Of a DNA stretch of 59,893 nucleotides, positions 24,638 to 34,041 are shown piece by piece. The DNA is from Clostridia bacterium (GTDB taxonomy: Bacteria > Bacillota > Clostridia > Oscillospirales > CAG-272): positions 1-59,893 of the forward strand of contig JAFTOG010000007.1 of the NCBI GenBank assembly GCA_017451485.1, given 5' to 3'. The position numbers and the translations under genes are program-made. Each line of letters opens with the position of its first letter. Positions within the stretch are counted from its first letter, which is position 1. Below the pieces are notes generated by a model, which saw only the letters and a program-made list of their open reading frames with translations, was not told the DNA's origin and ran no database searches.

Positions 24638-25014
24638 CGGATATTATAGTTTCATTTATTATTGCCGTAATAGTTGGACTTGGAATAGGGGGAGGTGGAT
24701 TTTTTGTAATTTACCTTACCCTGTGTATGAATTACGGTCAGATTATTGCACAGGGAACAAATCTTTTATTCTTTTTGGTGAGTGGAATATCAGCTCTTTT
24801 TATTCATATAAGAAGGAAAAGTGTTCTTAGCCGTGAATTGCTTTTTATTATCGCAGTAACCCTGCCTGCAACGGCTCTCGGAGCACATATTTCCGATTTT
24901 ACAGACCCTAAAATACCCACTTTTTTTCTCGGGGCTCTGCTGATTATCAGCGGAATTGCCTCTGCTGTAAGAACGGTGAAAGCCTTCATTAAAGAAAAAA
25001 ATGAAAAAAATTGA
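24634..25014 (+). CDS. TauE/SafE-like permease, C-terminal half
   Basis: This 126-residue membrane protein begins MTDIIVSFIIAVIVGLGIGGGGFFVIYLTL, the second glycine-rich TauE signature, followed by three more hydrophobic segments and a basic tail ending KEKNEKN. The ATG overlaps the upstream stop codon (ATGA at 24634-24637), so translation is coupled to the first half. A longer frame start at 24568 would run inside the other gene and lacks family resemblance. The two halves likely form the full eight-segment carrier. The gene ends just before the rpsO promoter. Confidence 0.8.
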   Translation: MTDIIVSFIIAVIVGLGIGGGGFFVIYLTLCMNYGQIIAQGTNLLFFLVSGISALFIHIRRKSVLSRELLFIIAVTLPATALGAHISDFTDPKIPTFFLGALLIISGIASAVRTVKAFIKEKNEKN

Positions 25015-25022
25015 AAAAACCC

Positions 25023-25051
25023 TTTACAAAGTAAAACACTTGTGTTATAAT
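25023..25051 (+). promoter_or_regulatory. Promoter of rpsO
   Basis: TTTACA (25023-25028) and TATAAT (25046-25051) with a 17-base spacer. Confidence 0.85.
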
Positions 25052-25057
25052 GCACGA

Positions 25058-25150
25058 AGACAACGCATGCTCGGTTAACGGATACAGACCTTTTGGTTAT
25101 TTCACCTACCGTTTGCTGTGTATGTGGGTCAATAAATTTTATGAGGTGAA
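25058..25150 (+). ncRNA. Probable S15 autoregulatory leader
   Basis: The roughly 95-base leader between promoter and rpsO can form several stems, including ACCTTTTGGT-like pairings and a CACCTAC/GTGGG region close to the ribosome binding site. S15 leaders that bind S15 are known in several bacterial phyla; this assignment rests on position and visible pairing, not on an exact consensus match. Confidence 0.35.
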
Positions 25151-25153
25151 AAA

Positions 25154-25408
25154 ATGACAAAGCAGGAAATCATCGCAATGTATGCGACACACGAGGGTGA
25201 CACAGGTTCTCCCGAGGTACAGGTAGCTCTTCTCACATACCGTATTAAGGCTCTTAACGAGCACCTTAAGAAGAACGATAAGGACCACCACTCCAGAAGA
25301 GGTCTTCTCAAGATGGTTGGTGCAAGAAGAAACCTTCTCGCTTACCTTGCAAAGGTTGACATTGAGCGTTACCGTGCTCTCATCGAGAAGCTCGAGCTCA
25401 GAAAGTAA
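25154..25408 (+). CDS. rpsO: 30S ribosomal protein S15
   Basis: This 84-residue protein shows S15 features: [51 protein letters not shown] and a basic end. It binds the central domain of 16S rRNA in early 30S assembly. A GAGGTG ribosome binding site sits next to the ATG. It has its own promoter and terminator and lies upstream of pnp, the conserved rpsO-pnp order. Confidence 0.98.
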   Translation: MTKQEIIAMYATHEGDTGSPEVQVALLTYRIKALNEHLKKNDKDHHSRRGLLKMVGARRNLLAYLAKVDIERYRALIEKLELRK

Positions 25409-25434
25409 GACAAAAGTGCGTTAACACGCACAGA

Positions 25435-25468
25435 TTTGGCTGTGCATTTTTTGCACAGCCAAAGTTTT
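25435..25468 (+). terminator. Terminator of rpsO
   Basis: Stem TTTGGCTGTGCA/TGCACAGCCAAA, 12 bp with a T-rich loop, followed by GTTTTG. Partial read-through into pnp is likely, as in other bacteria. Confidence 0.8.
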
Positions 25469-25613
25469 GCTTACTGCATACATCAGCATTCATTATTATC
25501 CGTGGGTAAGATAGCAATTAACCGAGGGCAGAATTTATATGATGTTCAGATTTTGCGTTGGGTTAAGTGCTGTTTTCCCACATAGAAATCAAATTAAAAT
25601 GGAGGAAAACAAA

Positions 25614-27722
25614 ATGTCCCAGATGTTCACAGAGAAGGTATTTGACAATTACAAGGTTTATGAGTATGAGCTTGCGGGCCGTAAGCTTGTTGTCGAGAGT
25701 GGAAAGATGGCAGGACTTGCAAACGGTAGTGTGCTTATCCGTTACGGTGAGACAGCTATCCTTGCTTGTGCTACAGCATCTGCAGCTCCCAGAGACGGTA
25801 TCGACTTCCTTCCCCTCTCAGTAGATTTTGAGGAGAGAATGTACTCTGTAGGTAGAATTCCCGGTGGTTACCTCAAGAGAGAGGGTAAGCCTTCTGAAAA
25901 GGCAGTTCTTACATCCAGAGTTATTGACCGTCCTATCCGTCCCCTTTTCCCTAAGGACCTTCGTAATGATGTAAACCTTTCACTCACAGTTCTTTCAGTT
26001 GACAACGACTGCTCACCTGAAATCACAGCTATGATCGGTGCGTCTATCGCCCTTTCTATCTCCGATATTCCTTGGAACGGTCCTATCGGTGGTCTCTTTA
26101 TGGGTATGGTTGACGGCAAGATAGTTATCAATCCTACATCCGAGCAGAGAAGAGAGAGCACTCTTGAGCTTACAGTTGCTGCAAGCGAAAAGAAGGTGGT
26201 TATGATTGAGGCAGGTGCAAAGGAAGTATCCGATGAGGATATGTACAATGCAATTATGATGGCTCACGAGGAGATCAAGAAGCTTATCGGCTTTATCAAC
26301 GGTATCGTTGCTGAAATCGGCAAGCCTAAGTTTGCATATCCCTCCTGCGAGCTTGATCACGATATGTTTGATGAGGTATTTGCGTTCTGCGAGAAGGATG
26401 TTATGTATGCTCTCGACACAGATGATAAGACAGTTCGTGATGCAAGAATGCAGCCCATTATGGAAAATATTGTGGCTACATTTGAAGAAAAGTATCCTGA
26501 TATTTCAGCTATTATGGCAGAGCTTATCTATAAGATTCAGAAGAAGATCGTTCGCCGTTGGCTCCTTGAGGACAAGAAGCGTGTTGACGGTCGTCGTATG
26601 GATGAAATCAGACCTCTTACAGCTGAGGTTGGTTTGTTCAAGAAAATCCACGGTAGCGGTATGTTTACCCGTGGACAGACTCAGGTTATGACTCTTGCAA
26701 CTCTCGGTCCTATTTCCGATTGCCAGATGCTTGACGGTATCGATGAGGAAACAGAGAAGAGATATATGCACCACTACAATATGCCCGGCTACTCCACAGG
26801 AGAGGCTAAGGCATCCCGTACTCCCGGCAGAAGAGAGATAGGTCACGGTGCTCTTGCAGAAAGATCCCTTGTTCCAGTTCTTCCCTCAGTTGAGGAATTC
26901 CCCTATGCTATCCGTCTTGTATCCGAGGTTATCTCCTCTAACGGCTCTACATCTCAGGCATCCGTATGTGGCTCTACACTTGCACTTATGGACGCAGGTG
27001 TTCCGATTACTGCTCCTGTTGCAGGTATCTCCTGCGGTCTTATCACCGAGGGTGAGAAGTGGATGACTATGATAGACATCCAGGGTCTTGAGGACTTCTA
27101 CGGTGATATGGACTTTAAGGTAGCAGGTACACACAAGGGTATCACATCCATTCAGATGGACCTTAAGATTGACGGTCTTACACCTGAGATCATTAAGGAG
27201 GCTCTTGAGGTAACTCATAAGGGTCGTGATGCTATCATCGACGATGTAATTCTTAAGGCTATCCCCGCACCCAGAGCACAGGTATCCGATTATGCTCCTA
27301 AGATGATCACTATGAATATCAAGCCCGAAAAGATCCGTGAGGTTATCGGTACAGGTGGTAAGGTAATTCAGAAGATCGTTGCCGAGACAGGTGCTAAGGT
27401 TGATATCCAGGAGGATGGAACAATCTTCATTTCTGCTATCAGCATGCAGTCTATTGATGCGGCAAGACAGGAAATTGCTAATATCGTATTTGAGCCCGAG
27501 GTTGGTGCTATCTACAATGCAAAGGTTGTAAGAATTATTGAAATCGGTGCGTTTGTTGAATATGCTCCCGGCAGACAGGGAATGGTACACATCTCCAAGC
27601 TCGCAAAGGAAAGAACTGAAAAGGTTGAGGATGTTTGCCAGGTAGGCGATGAAATGCTTGTTAAGTTCCTTGGTATTGATGACAAGGGCAGAGCAAACCT
27701 TTCCAGAAAAGATGCTCTTTAA
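25614..27722 (+). CDS. pnp: Polyribonucleotide nucleotidyltransferase (PNPase)
   Basis: This 702-residue 3'-5' phosphorolytic exoribonuclease has two RNase PH-like domains (about 10-230 and 300-545) with GRIPGGYLKREGKPSE and TPGRREIGHGALAERSL motifs, a KH domain with VIGTGGKVIQKI, and an S1 domain ending in VKFLGIDDKGRANLSRKDAL. It degrades mRNA and processes structured RNA. The ATG at 25614 follows GGAGGAAAAC. The 145-base gap after the rpsO terminator has no other gene. Codon usage is strongly biased, as in the ribosomal genes. Confidence 0.98.
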   Translation: MSQMFTEKVFDNYKVYEYELAGRKLVVESGKMAGLANGSVLIRYGETAILACATASAAPRDGIDFLPLSVDFEERMYSVGRIPGGYLKREGKPSEKAVLTSRVIDRPIRPLFPKDLRNDVNLSLTVLSVDNDCSPEITAMIGASIALSISDIPWNGPIGGLFMGMVDGKIVINPTSEQRRESTLELTVAASEKKVVMIEAGAKEVSDEDMYNAIMMAHEEIKKLIGFINGIVAEIGKPKFAYPSCELDHDMFDEVFAFCEKDVMYALDTDDKTVRDARMQPIMENIVATFEEKYPDISAIMAELIYKIQKKIVRRWLLEDKKRVDGRRMDEIRPLTAEVGLFKKIHGSGMFTRGQTQVMTLATLGPISDCQMLDGIDEETEKRYMHHYNMPGYSTGEAKASRTPGRREIGHGALAERSLVPVLPSVEEFPYAIRLVSEVISSNGSTSQASVCGSTLALMDAGVPITAPVAGISCGLITEGEKWMTMIDIQGLEDFYGDMDFKVAGTHKGITSIQMDLKIDGLTPEIIKEALEVTHKGRDAIIDDVILKAIPAPRAQVSDYAPKMITMNIKPEKIREVIGTGGKVIQKIVAETGAKVDIQEDGTIFISAISMQSIDAARQEIANIVFEPEVGAIYNAKVVRIIEIGAFVEYAPGRQGMVHISKLAKERTEKVEDVCQVGDEMLVKFLGIDDKGRANLSRKDAL

Positions 27723-27744
27723 TAAAAAGCTTAAATAAAGTGAA

Positions 27745-27781
27745 AGAGATTTACGCAAAATGCGTAAGTCTCTTTTTTTAT
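27745..27781 (+). terminator. Terminator of pnp
   Basis: Stem AGAGA-TTACGCA/TGCGTAA-TCTCT followed by seven T residues. Confidence 0.9.
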
Positions 27782-27870
27782 GCGTTCATATAATTCGGGG
27801 CAAGGGAATAAGATATAATATGCCGTAAAAGCTTCATATGCCACGGTACAAAAACGAAAGGACATCTTAT

Positions 27871-30489
27871 ATGCAAGATATTGAAAGAGGGTTAAGTGAC
27901 CTACAGGTTGAGGAAAGCAGGTTAAGGTACGGAGCAAATATCCTTACACCACCGAAAAAAAAGGGATTTTTCAGAAGGTATATATCGAATTTTTCGGACC
28001 CTATAATAAGAGTGCTTCTTATTGCACTTTTTGTAAATATAGTATTTATGCTACCGGATATAAATTGGTTCGAGTGTGGGGGTATAGTTGTTTCTGTGCT
28101 TGTGTCAACTCTTGTTTCCACATATTCCGAGTACAGTAATGAAAACGCCTTTGAAAGACTGAGGGCACAGAGTGAGAGTGCACTGACCGAGGTCCGCCGT
28201 AATGGAGAAAGAAGGAATATACCCTCGGATGAAATAGTTGTCGGGGATATTATGATACTTACCCCGGGGGTGAGAATACAGGCAGACGGAGAGATAATTG
28301 TCGGTCAGATAAGCGTGGATGAATCCATGCTGACAGGAGAGAGTGGAGAGGTAAGAAGAGATAAGGAGAATAAGAAGGTATTAAAGGGAGCTCTTGTATG
28401 CTCGGGAGCTGCTACTGTACTGGTAAATGCAGTTGGAGAGGGCACCTATTACGGAAAAACAGCAAGAGAGCTAAGCACTGACACAAGACCAAGTCCATTA
28501 AAGGAAAGACTTAGTGCACTTGCAAAAACTATAAGTAAGATCGGATATAGCTGTGCTATTTTGATAGCACTAGCGTATCTGTTTAATGTATTTTTTATAG
28601 ATTCCGGCATGAGAATGTCGGAGGTAATATTAAAGATAAAGGATATAAAATTTCTCATATCTAAGCTCCTTACAGCACTTACCCTCGCCATATCCGTGGT
28701 GGTTATGGCTGTGCCTGAGGGCTTGCCTATGATGATAACAGTGGTCTTATCCTCAAATATGAAAAGGATGCTTAGGGACAGTGTAATAGTCCGTAAGCCC
28801 GTAGGTATTGAGACCTCGGGAAATATAAGTCTGTTATTTACCGACAAGACAGGAACACTTACAGAGGGGGCACTCAAGGTAGGCTCACTGTATACTCCGT
28901 GGGGAGAAAGTATAAGCTCAATATCCGAAATTTCCAATACTGAATATAAAAAATACCTGACCATGTGTGCGTTATATTGTGGTGATATAGAAATAAACGG
29001 CTCTAAGGTAAACGCCTCCAATCCCACAGACAGGGCAATATGCAGATTTGTTGGCAAGGAGAGAGAAAAATGTGAAAAAATAAGGGACAATATATTTGAC
29101 AGCGTAAAGAAACACGGCTCCTCCGTTGTAAAACGGGGAGATAAATTATTGTCGCTTTTTAAGGGTGCACCCGAAAAAATAATAGCTATGTCGTCAAATT
29201 ATATGGACGCTGATGGAAAAATCATACCATTTTTGTCAAAGGAACGGGTATATAAGAGACTCAAGGAGCTTACGGAAAATACATACAGGGTAGTTGCACT
29301 TGCGATAAAAACAGGGGATGATGACAGCCTCAATTCCCTTACATTTCTGGGACTGATAGCCTTAAGGGACAGAATACGGCGTCAGGTACCCTCAGCCGTA
29401 AAAACTGTGACAGGTGCAGGTATCGGCGTTATTATGATAACCGGTGATAACAGGGATACAGCCGAGGCAATAGCTAAGGAGTGTGGTATAATTTCCAGAC
29501 AGACGGGAAGGAGCCTTGTTCTTACGGGTGAAGAGCTGTCCAATTTGAGCGACAAAGAGGTAGGAGAGCTTTTACCTACTCTTGCCGTTGTTGCCCGTGT
29601 GCTTCCTACTGATAAAAGCAGACTTGTTGCAATTGCCCAGGGTAAGGGGTATGTTGTGGGTATGACAGGAGACGGAATTAACGATGCCTCCTCACTAAAA
29701 AGAGCAGATGTTGGTTTTGCTATGGGCTCAGGCTCCGATGTTGCCAAGGAGGCAGGGGATATTGTAATTGCCGATAATAATTTTGGCTCTATATGTAAGG
29801 CAATACTTTATGGCAGAAGCATATTTGAGTCCATACGCAAATTTATAGTGTTTCAGCTTACTATGAATTTTGGTGCTATGGGAATATCTCTTGTAGGACC
29901 TTTTATAGGTGTTGACAATCCGGTTACGGTATCGCAGATGCTTTGGGTAAATATAATCATGGATACTCTTGGTGCTCTTGCATTTGCCTCAGAGCCTCCC
30001 TTTGCCGAATATATGAATGATAAGCCTAAGGAAAGGGGGGAGAGTATACTCAATTCCCAAATGTTACATAAAATAGGATTTAACAGTGTCTATATCCTTA
30101 TTTTGTGTATCTGGTTCTTAAAAAGTGACACCCTGTGTATGATAATGCACAAATGTGATGAAAGATATATTCTCAGTGGCTTTTTTGCAATGTTTTGCTT
30201 TATGAGTATATTTGTTTGCTTTGCTTCCCGTACTGATAGGCTGAATATTTTGTCGGGAGTGTCAAAAAATCCTTCCTTTGTTATAATCATGCTACTGATA
30301 GGGCTTGTACAGGTGGGCTTTATATATTTTGGTGGAGATGCATTCCGTTCTGTTCCTTTGTTGATAGGTGACCTGATGAGTGTAGTGCTTATTTCCTCAA
30401 CAACAGCCGTATTTGACCTTATAAGAAAGCTTTTATATAAAAGAAGAATAAAAAGAAAAACATATAATATCCGGAGGATGGCTAAATGA
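27871..30489 (+). CDS. P-type cation ATPase, calcium-transporting (P2) type
   Basis: This 872-residue transporter has an N-terminal cation-ATPase domain, an actuator domain with MLTGESGEVRRD, the phosphorylation site FTDKTGTLTEG, the hinge VIMITGDNRDT and MTGDGINDASSLKRADVGFAMG, and a C-terminal group of six membrane segments. The PEGLPM motif in transmembrane segment 4 is that of calcium/sodium-pumping P2 ATPases. It should export Ca2+ at the cost of ATP. AAAGGA before the ATG at 27871 decides the start over an upstream ATG. The stop overlaps the start of the S1-domain gene (ATGA), so both are coupled. Confidence 0.92.
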   Translation: MQDIERGLSDLQVEESRLRYGANILTPPKKKGFFRRYISNFSDPIIRVLLIALFVNIVFMLPDINWFECGGIVVSVLVSTLVSTYSEYSNENAFERLRAQSESALTEVRRNGERRNIPSDEIVVGDIMILTPGVRIQADGEIIVGQISVDESMLTGESGEVRRDKENKKVLKGALVCSGAATVLVNAVGEGTYYGKTARELSTDTRPSPLKERLSALAKTISKIGYSCAILIALAYLFNVFFIDSGMRMSEVILKIKDIKFLISKLLTALTLAISVVVMAVPEGLPMMITVVLSSNMKRMLRDSVIVRKPVGIETSGNISLLFTDKTGTLTEGALKVGSLYTPWGESISSISEISNTEYKKYLTMCALYCGDIEINGSKVNASNPTDRAICRFVGKEREKCEKIRDNIFDSVKKHGSSVVKRGDKLLSLFKGAPEKIIAMSSNYMDADGKIIPFLSKERVYKRLKELTENTYRVVALAIKTGDDDSLNSLTFLGLIALRDRIRRQVPSAVKTVTGAGIGVIMITGDNRDTAEAIAKECGIISRQTGRSLVLTGEELSNLSDKEVGELLPTLAVVARVLPTDKSRLVAIAQGKGYVVGMTGDGINDASSLKRADVGFAMGSGSDVAKEAGDIVIADNNFGSICKAILYGRSIFESIRKFIVFQLTMNFGAMGISLVGPFIGVDNPVTVSQMLWVNIIMDTLGALAFASEPPFAEYMNDKPKERGESILNSQMLHKIGFNSVYILILCIWFLKSDTLCMIMHKCDERYILSGFFAMFCFMSIFVCFASRTDRLNILSGVSKNPSFVIIMLLIGLVQVGFIYFGGDAFRSVPLLIGDLMSVVLISSTTAVFDLIRKLLYKRRIKRKTYNIRRMAK

Positions 30490-31418
30490 TAAAAAATACA
30501 TACCTGCCCGAGGGGGCAATTATACGGAAGGCAGAAAACAGGGAATATATTTCCTCCTATCAAGGACTTGAAAAAGCAATGCGTGAGGGAAAAATCCTTG
30601 AGGGCGTGGTTACATTATGTGATAGTGATACCTATACTCTCCATCTGGATTTAGGTGGAGTTGACGGTATTATCCGTCGGGATGAGTGCCTGTACGGAGA
30701 GAAGGCAAAGGATATTGCCATTATAACAAGAGTTGGTAAGCCTGTATGCTTTAAGGTTATGGAGCTAACTACCGTAGACGGTAAGGAGACGGCAATCCTG
30801 TCAAGGAAGGAAGCCCAAAGAGAATGCTTTATAAACTACATTTCATCCCTATCTACGGGTGATATAATTCCTGCTGTTGCTACCCATTTTGAGCCATTCG
30901 GTGCGTTTATGGATATCGGATGCGGTATTGTTGCACTTATGACGGTGGATTGTGTATCCGTATCCAGAATTTCCAACCCATCTGAAAGATTTTCTATAAG
31001 AGAACAGCTTTATGTCGCTGTGAAGAGTATAGACAGGGAGCATGGGCGTATATATGTGTCCACTAAGGAGCTTTTTGGCACCTGGGAGGAAAATGCAGAG
31101 CTGTTTTCCCCGGGTCAGACCGTTTCCGGCGTTGTACGAAGTGTAGAGGAGTACGGTATTTTTGTAGAGCTTGCTCCAAATCTTGCAGGTCTTGCTGAAT
31201 ACCGTGACGGTATTTATGAGGGACAGTGCTGTGCAGTTTATATAAAAAGCATTATACCGGATAAAATGAAGGTTAAGCTTGTTATTATCGACGCCTATGA
31301 TTTTTCTCCCGATCTGAAATCACCGACATATTTTATAGACCCCGAAAAAACCAAAAGGCTTACATATTGGCGTTATTCTCCCGAGTCGTGCAAAAAGCTT
31401 GTGGAAACCGTATTCTAA
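30486..31418 (+). CDS. S1 RNA-binding domain protein (ribosomal S1-like)
   Basis: The 310-residue protein contains three S1-type OB folds, about residues 33-110, 118-185 and 194-255, the third with the clearest motif PGQTVSGVVRSVEEYGIFVEL. It should bind RNA. Clostridial relatives are annotated as S1-like proteins and may help translation initiation, as the long canonical S1 is often missing in these bacteria. The C-terminal 50 residues (PTYFIDPEKTKRLTYWRYSP) lie outside the OB folds. It is translationally coupled to the Ca2+-ATPase upstream; the functional link is not obvious. Confidence 0.82.
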   Translation: MIKNTYLPEGAIIRKAENREYISSYQGLEKAMREGKILEGVVTLCDSDTYTLHLDLGGVDGIIRRDECLYGEKAKDIAIITRVGKPVCFKVMELTTVDGKETAILSRKEAQRECFINYISSLSTGDIIPAVATHFEPFGAFMDIGCGIVALMTVDCVSVSRISNPSERFSIREQLYVAVKSIDREHGRIYVSTKELFGTWEENAELFSPGQTVSGVVRSVEEYGIFVELAPNLAGLAEYRDGIYEGQCCAVYIKSIIPDKMKVKLVIIDAYDFSPDLKSPTYFIDPEKTKRLTYWRYSPESCKKLVETVF

Positions 31419-31436
31419 CTCCCTAAAATCATAATA

Positions 31437-31466
31437 AAAAATCTCCCTGAAATAGGGAGATTTTTT
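31437..31466. terminator. Bidirectional terminator
   Basis: Stem AAAATCTCCCT/AGGGAGATTTT with A and T runs on both sides, between the converging S1-domain gene and histidine kinase gene. Confidence 0.9.
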
Positions 31467-31487
31467 GAGTAGGTATCTGTTGATATC

Positions 31488-32972
31488 TTATTTGTTTTCT
31501 TCTATAATTTTGAATTCAAACCAGAAGGTGCTACCCCTGTCTACTTCACTTTCAACCCCGAAACGGCAATCGTGAATCGTAAGAATGTTTTTAACTATGG
31601 AAAGCCCGATTCCTGTACCTACACGGGCTCTGGAATGTACCTTGTCAACCTTATAGTATCGGTCCCAGATAAGAGGTAGCTCGTCCTCTGAAATTCCACA
31701 TCCTGTGTCGATAATTTGTATTTTTACTAAGCCATCATAGACAGCTTGCTTAATCGTTACGGTCTTGTCCTCACCGGTGTAATTTATGGCGTTATTAACA
31801 AGATTGTATATTACCTGCAATATTCTTATTTCATCTGCAAAAATACACACATCCTCATTATATTCAAAGGTTATCTTGTATCCCTTGTGTGATATAAGAT
31901 GCTCATATCTCTCAATGGACGACCGTACGGTTTTTGTAAGATTTATAACCCTGCAATTAAGCACCTGTATACCTGTTTGGAATTTAGAAAGGTCAAGCAG
32001 GTCATTTACAAGGGAGGACAGCCTTGCTGCCTCGTCTATTATTACCTGCATATTTTCCGGAGTGTTTTCGCCCGGGATATCTCGCATTACCTCACTGTAT
32101 CCGGAAATCATGGTAAGGGGAGTACGCAAATCGTGAGATATATTTGCAATAAGCTCCTTTTGCATTTTATCTACCTTATTAAGCTCCTCTGACATATTGT
32201 TAAGTGTTTTTGCCAGCTCCACGGTTTCCTCTGTACCCGTTTCCTCAAATACAACTGGGATACCCTTGGATATTTTTTTAACATCCTTACACATATTTAC
32301 AATTGGGGATGCTATTCGCTTAGATATTATGAGAGATATAATGCCTGTTACAGCTACCATTATTATGGATATAGATATAAGCTGTACCCTGAGGGTTCTT
32401 ACTGTTGCAGACACAGGCTCAATAGAGGAGTTCAAAATATAAAAATATGTTTCTCCACCCTTTGTTTCCACTATGTTGGCAGAAATTATACAGTCAGTCA
32501 GATTATCCTCATTATCCTCATTCGTAGCCTCGGAATTATAAGCATTATTGTAAAAATCCTCTCTCGGTATAATTCGTACAAGGGAGCCGTCGTTCTTTAA
32601 GGTCTCCATATACCAATGCTTTATAATATCCTCGGAGGTCATTTTATGGACTACGCAGTCGTTCAGGGCGTGGCTGCTATACACAGCCTCTCCGTTTTTC
32701 GATATATTCAGCACCGTAAGGCAGGTTTCATGCTTGGAGGATATTTCCTCAAGTATGGGAATAAAGTTTTCGTTATCTATATTTGAATTGACAATCTCCG
32801 CAACCTTTTCCATATCATTGGTCTTGATATATCTGTACATACTCGTCAGAAAAACTGTCTGTGTTATCCAGAGGATAATCAGCATTACGCAAACGAGAAC
32901 GAGCATTGATACAAATATACGGGACCGTATACTGGGAACAAACTTTTCCCTCTTGATTTTATTTTCTTTCAT
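31488..32972 (-). CDS. Sensor histidine kinase (two-component system 2)
   Basis: This 494-residue kinase has a transmembrane segment at about 18-44, an extracytoplasmic sensor of about 150 residues (45-195), a second segment (197-217) and a HAMP domain. His280 in ANISHDLRTPL is the phosphorylation site. The ATPase domain has VIYNLVNNAINYTG and DTGCGISEDELPLIWDRYY, and GTGIGLSIVKNIL is the G box. The ATG at 32972 is selected by GAGGA; the longer frame adds eight residues. It overlaps its response regulator by 14 bases. The large external domain should detect an outside signal that cannot be guessed. Confidence 0.93.
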   Translation of the reverse strand: MKENKIKREKFVPSIRSRIFVSMLVLVCVMLIILWITQTVFLTSMYRYIKTNDMEKVAEIVNSNIDNENFIPILEEISSKHETCLTVLNISKNGEAVYSSHALNDCVVHKMTSEDIIKHWYMETLKNDGSLVRIIPREDFYNNAYNSEATNEDNEDNLTDCIISANIVETKGGETYFYILNSSIEPVSATVRTLRVQLISISIIMVAVTGIISLIISKRIASPIVNMCKDVKKISKGIPVVFEETGTEETVELAKTLNNMSEELNKVDKMQKELIANISHDLRTPLTMISGYSEVMRDIPGENTPENMQVIIDEAARLSSLVNDLLDLSKFQTGIQVLNCRVINLTKTVRSSIERYEHLISHKGYKITFEYNEDVCIFADEIRILQVIYNLVNNAINYTGEDKTVTIKQAVYDGLVKIQIIDTGCGISEDELPLIWDRYYKVDKVHSRARVGTGIGLSIVKNILTIHDCRFGVESEVDRGSTFWFEFKIIEENK

Positions 32973-33657
32973 ACTTGTCCTCGAAACGGTAGCCAACGCC
33001 TCTTATTGTAACGATAAGGTCATTATAGGAGCCAAGGCTCTTACGAAGAATTTTAATATGAGTATCAAGTGTTCTGTCATCGCCGAAAAAGTCATAGCCC
33101 CAGACATCGGAGAGGAGTCTGTCCCTTGTAAGAGCAACGTTTTTGTTCTTTATCATATAGAAGAACAAATCATATTCCTTCGGAGACATTTCTATTCTTT
33201 CGCCGTCTCTGTATACAATCCTTGCTGTAAAATCAACTACTATACCTCCACCGGCAAGTGTAACAACCTCATTTTTGGAATGAGAATCGGAGGAGGGCTT
33301 TGCTCTCTTCATAATAGCATCTATACGAAGCATAAGCTCCTTCGGGGAGAAGGGCTTTACAACATAGTCGTCAATGCCTATTTCAAAGCCGTTGATTTTA
33401 TCATATTCCTCACCTCTTGCGGAGAGCATAATAATCGGAACATCGGATAGCTTTCTTATTTCACGGCAGGCAGAGAAGCCATCAAGCTCCGGCATCATAA
33501 TATCCATAACAATAATATCGGCACCGTCAGTCTTGAATTTAGAGATAGCATCCATGCCATCAACAGCCTCTACAACAGAATGGCCCTCAAATTCCGCATA
33601 TTTACGGATAAGGCTTCTTATCATTGTTTCATCGTCAACTATTAAAATCTTATACAT
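32959..33657 (-). CDS. OmpR/PhoB-family response regulator (two-component system 2)
   Basis: The receiver domain begins MYKILIVDDE with phospho-accepting Asp52 (VMDIMMPELDG) and Lys in YVVKPFSPKE. A winged helix (DRLLSDVWGYDFFGDDRTLDTHIKIL) ends in TIRGVGYRFE. GAGGTGA precedes the start. It is the first gene of the operon and is divergent from a second two-component operon that begins 385 bases away. Confidence 0.94.
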   Translation of the reverse strand: MYKILIVDDETMIRSLIRKYAEFEGHSVVEAVDGMDAISKFKTDGADIIVMDIMMPELDGFSACREIRKLSDVPIIMLSARGEEYDKINGFEIGIDDYVVKPFSPKELMLRIDAIMKRAKPSSDSHSKNEVVTLAGGGIVVDFTARIVYRDGERIEMSPKEYDLFFYMIKNKNVALTRDRLLSDVWGYDFFGDDRTLDTHIKILRKSLGSYNDLIVTIRGVGYRFEDKYERK

Positions 33658-33734
33658 TGTCATCACCTCATAAAAATAATATCATATTTGTTTACAAAAA
33701 GTCAATAGTGTGGAGTAATCATTATTATATAACC

Positions 33735-33768
33735 AAAATGCAGCACTATTTGTATGGTGCTGCATTTT
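33735..33768. terminator. Hairpin between divergent two-component operons
   Basis: A perfect 12-bp stem AAAATGCAGCAC/GTGCTGCATTTT with a 10-base loop. It resembles a terminator but sits between divergent genes, so it may be a leader element, a remnant, or a terminator for a lost gene. The rest of 33658-34041 has no supported gene. Confidence 0.5.
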
Positions 33769-34041
33769 GAAGGACCAAACCCGCATTCGGTCTTTATAAA
33801 AGGAGATTATTCTTATATTCTGAAAGCAACTGCTTTCTACGGTTTTATTATAATACTTCATTGTGAAATTTCAATGACGGAAGCTGAAAAATATTTTGAA
33901 ATCATCTTTTTTTTATATGATTTTTTTGTGAAGTTGGCCTTAAGGTCGGCAGAGATTTTTATTAAAATCTTGCAAATTCCTTACAATTATGTGATACTAT
34001 TATATAGAATGGTTAATATACATTAAAAAGGAGATTGTAAC

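Noticed and set aside
24218..25014. Frameshifted single TauE gene
   Set aside because: The two halves each have a complete start and stop and are joined by ATGA, the usual sign of coupled genes rather than a broken one.
26886..27758. 290-residue reading frame antisense to pnp
   Set aside because: It is a shadow of the strongly codon-biased pnp gene; composition is Leu/Ser/Cys-rich and no start signal is present.
33754..34026. 90-residue reading frame between divergent two-component operons
   Set aside because: The start lies in the hairpin at 33735-33768 and has no ribosome binding site; it covers the probable promoter region of the next operon.
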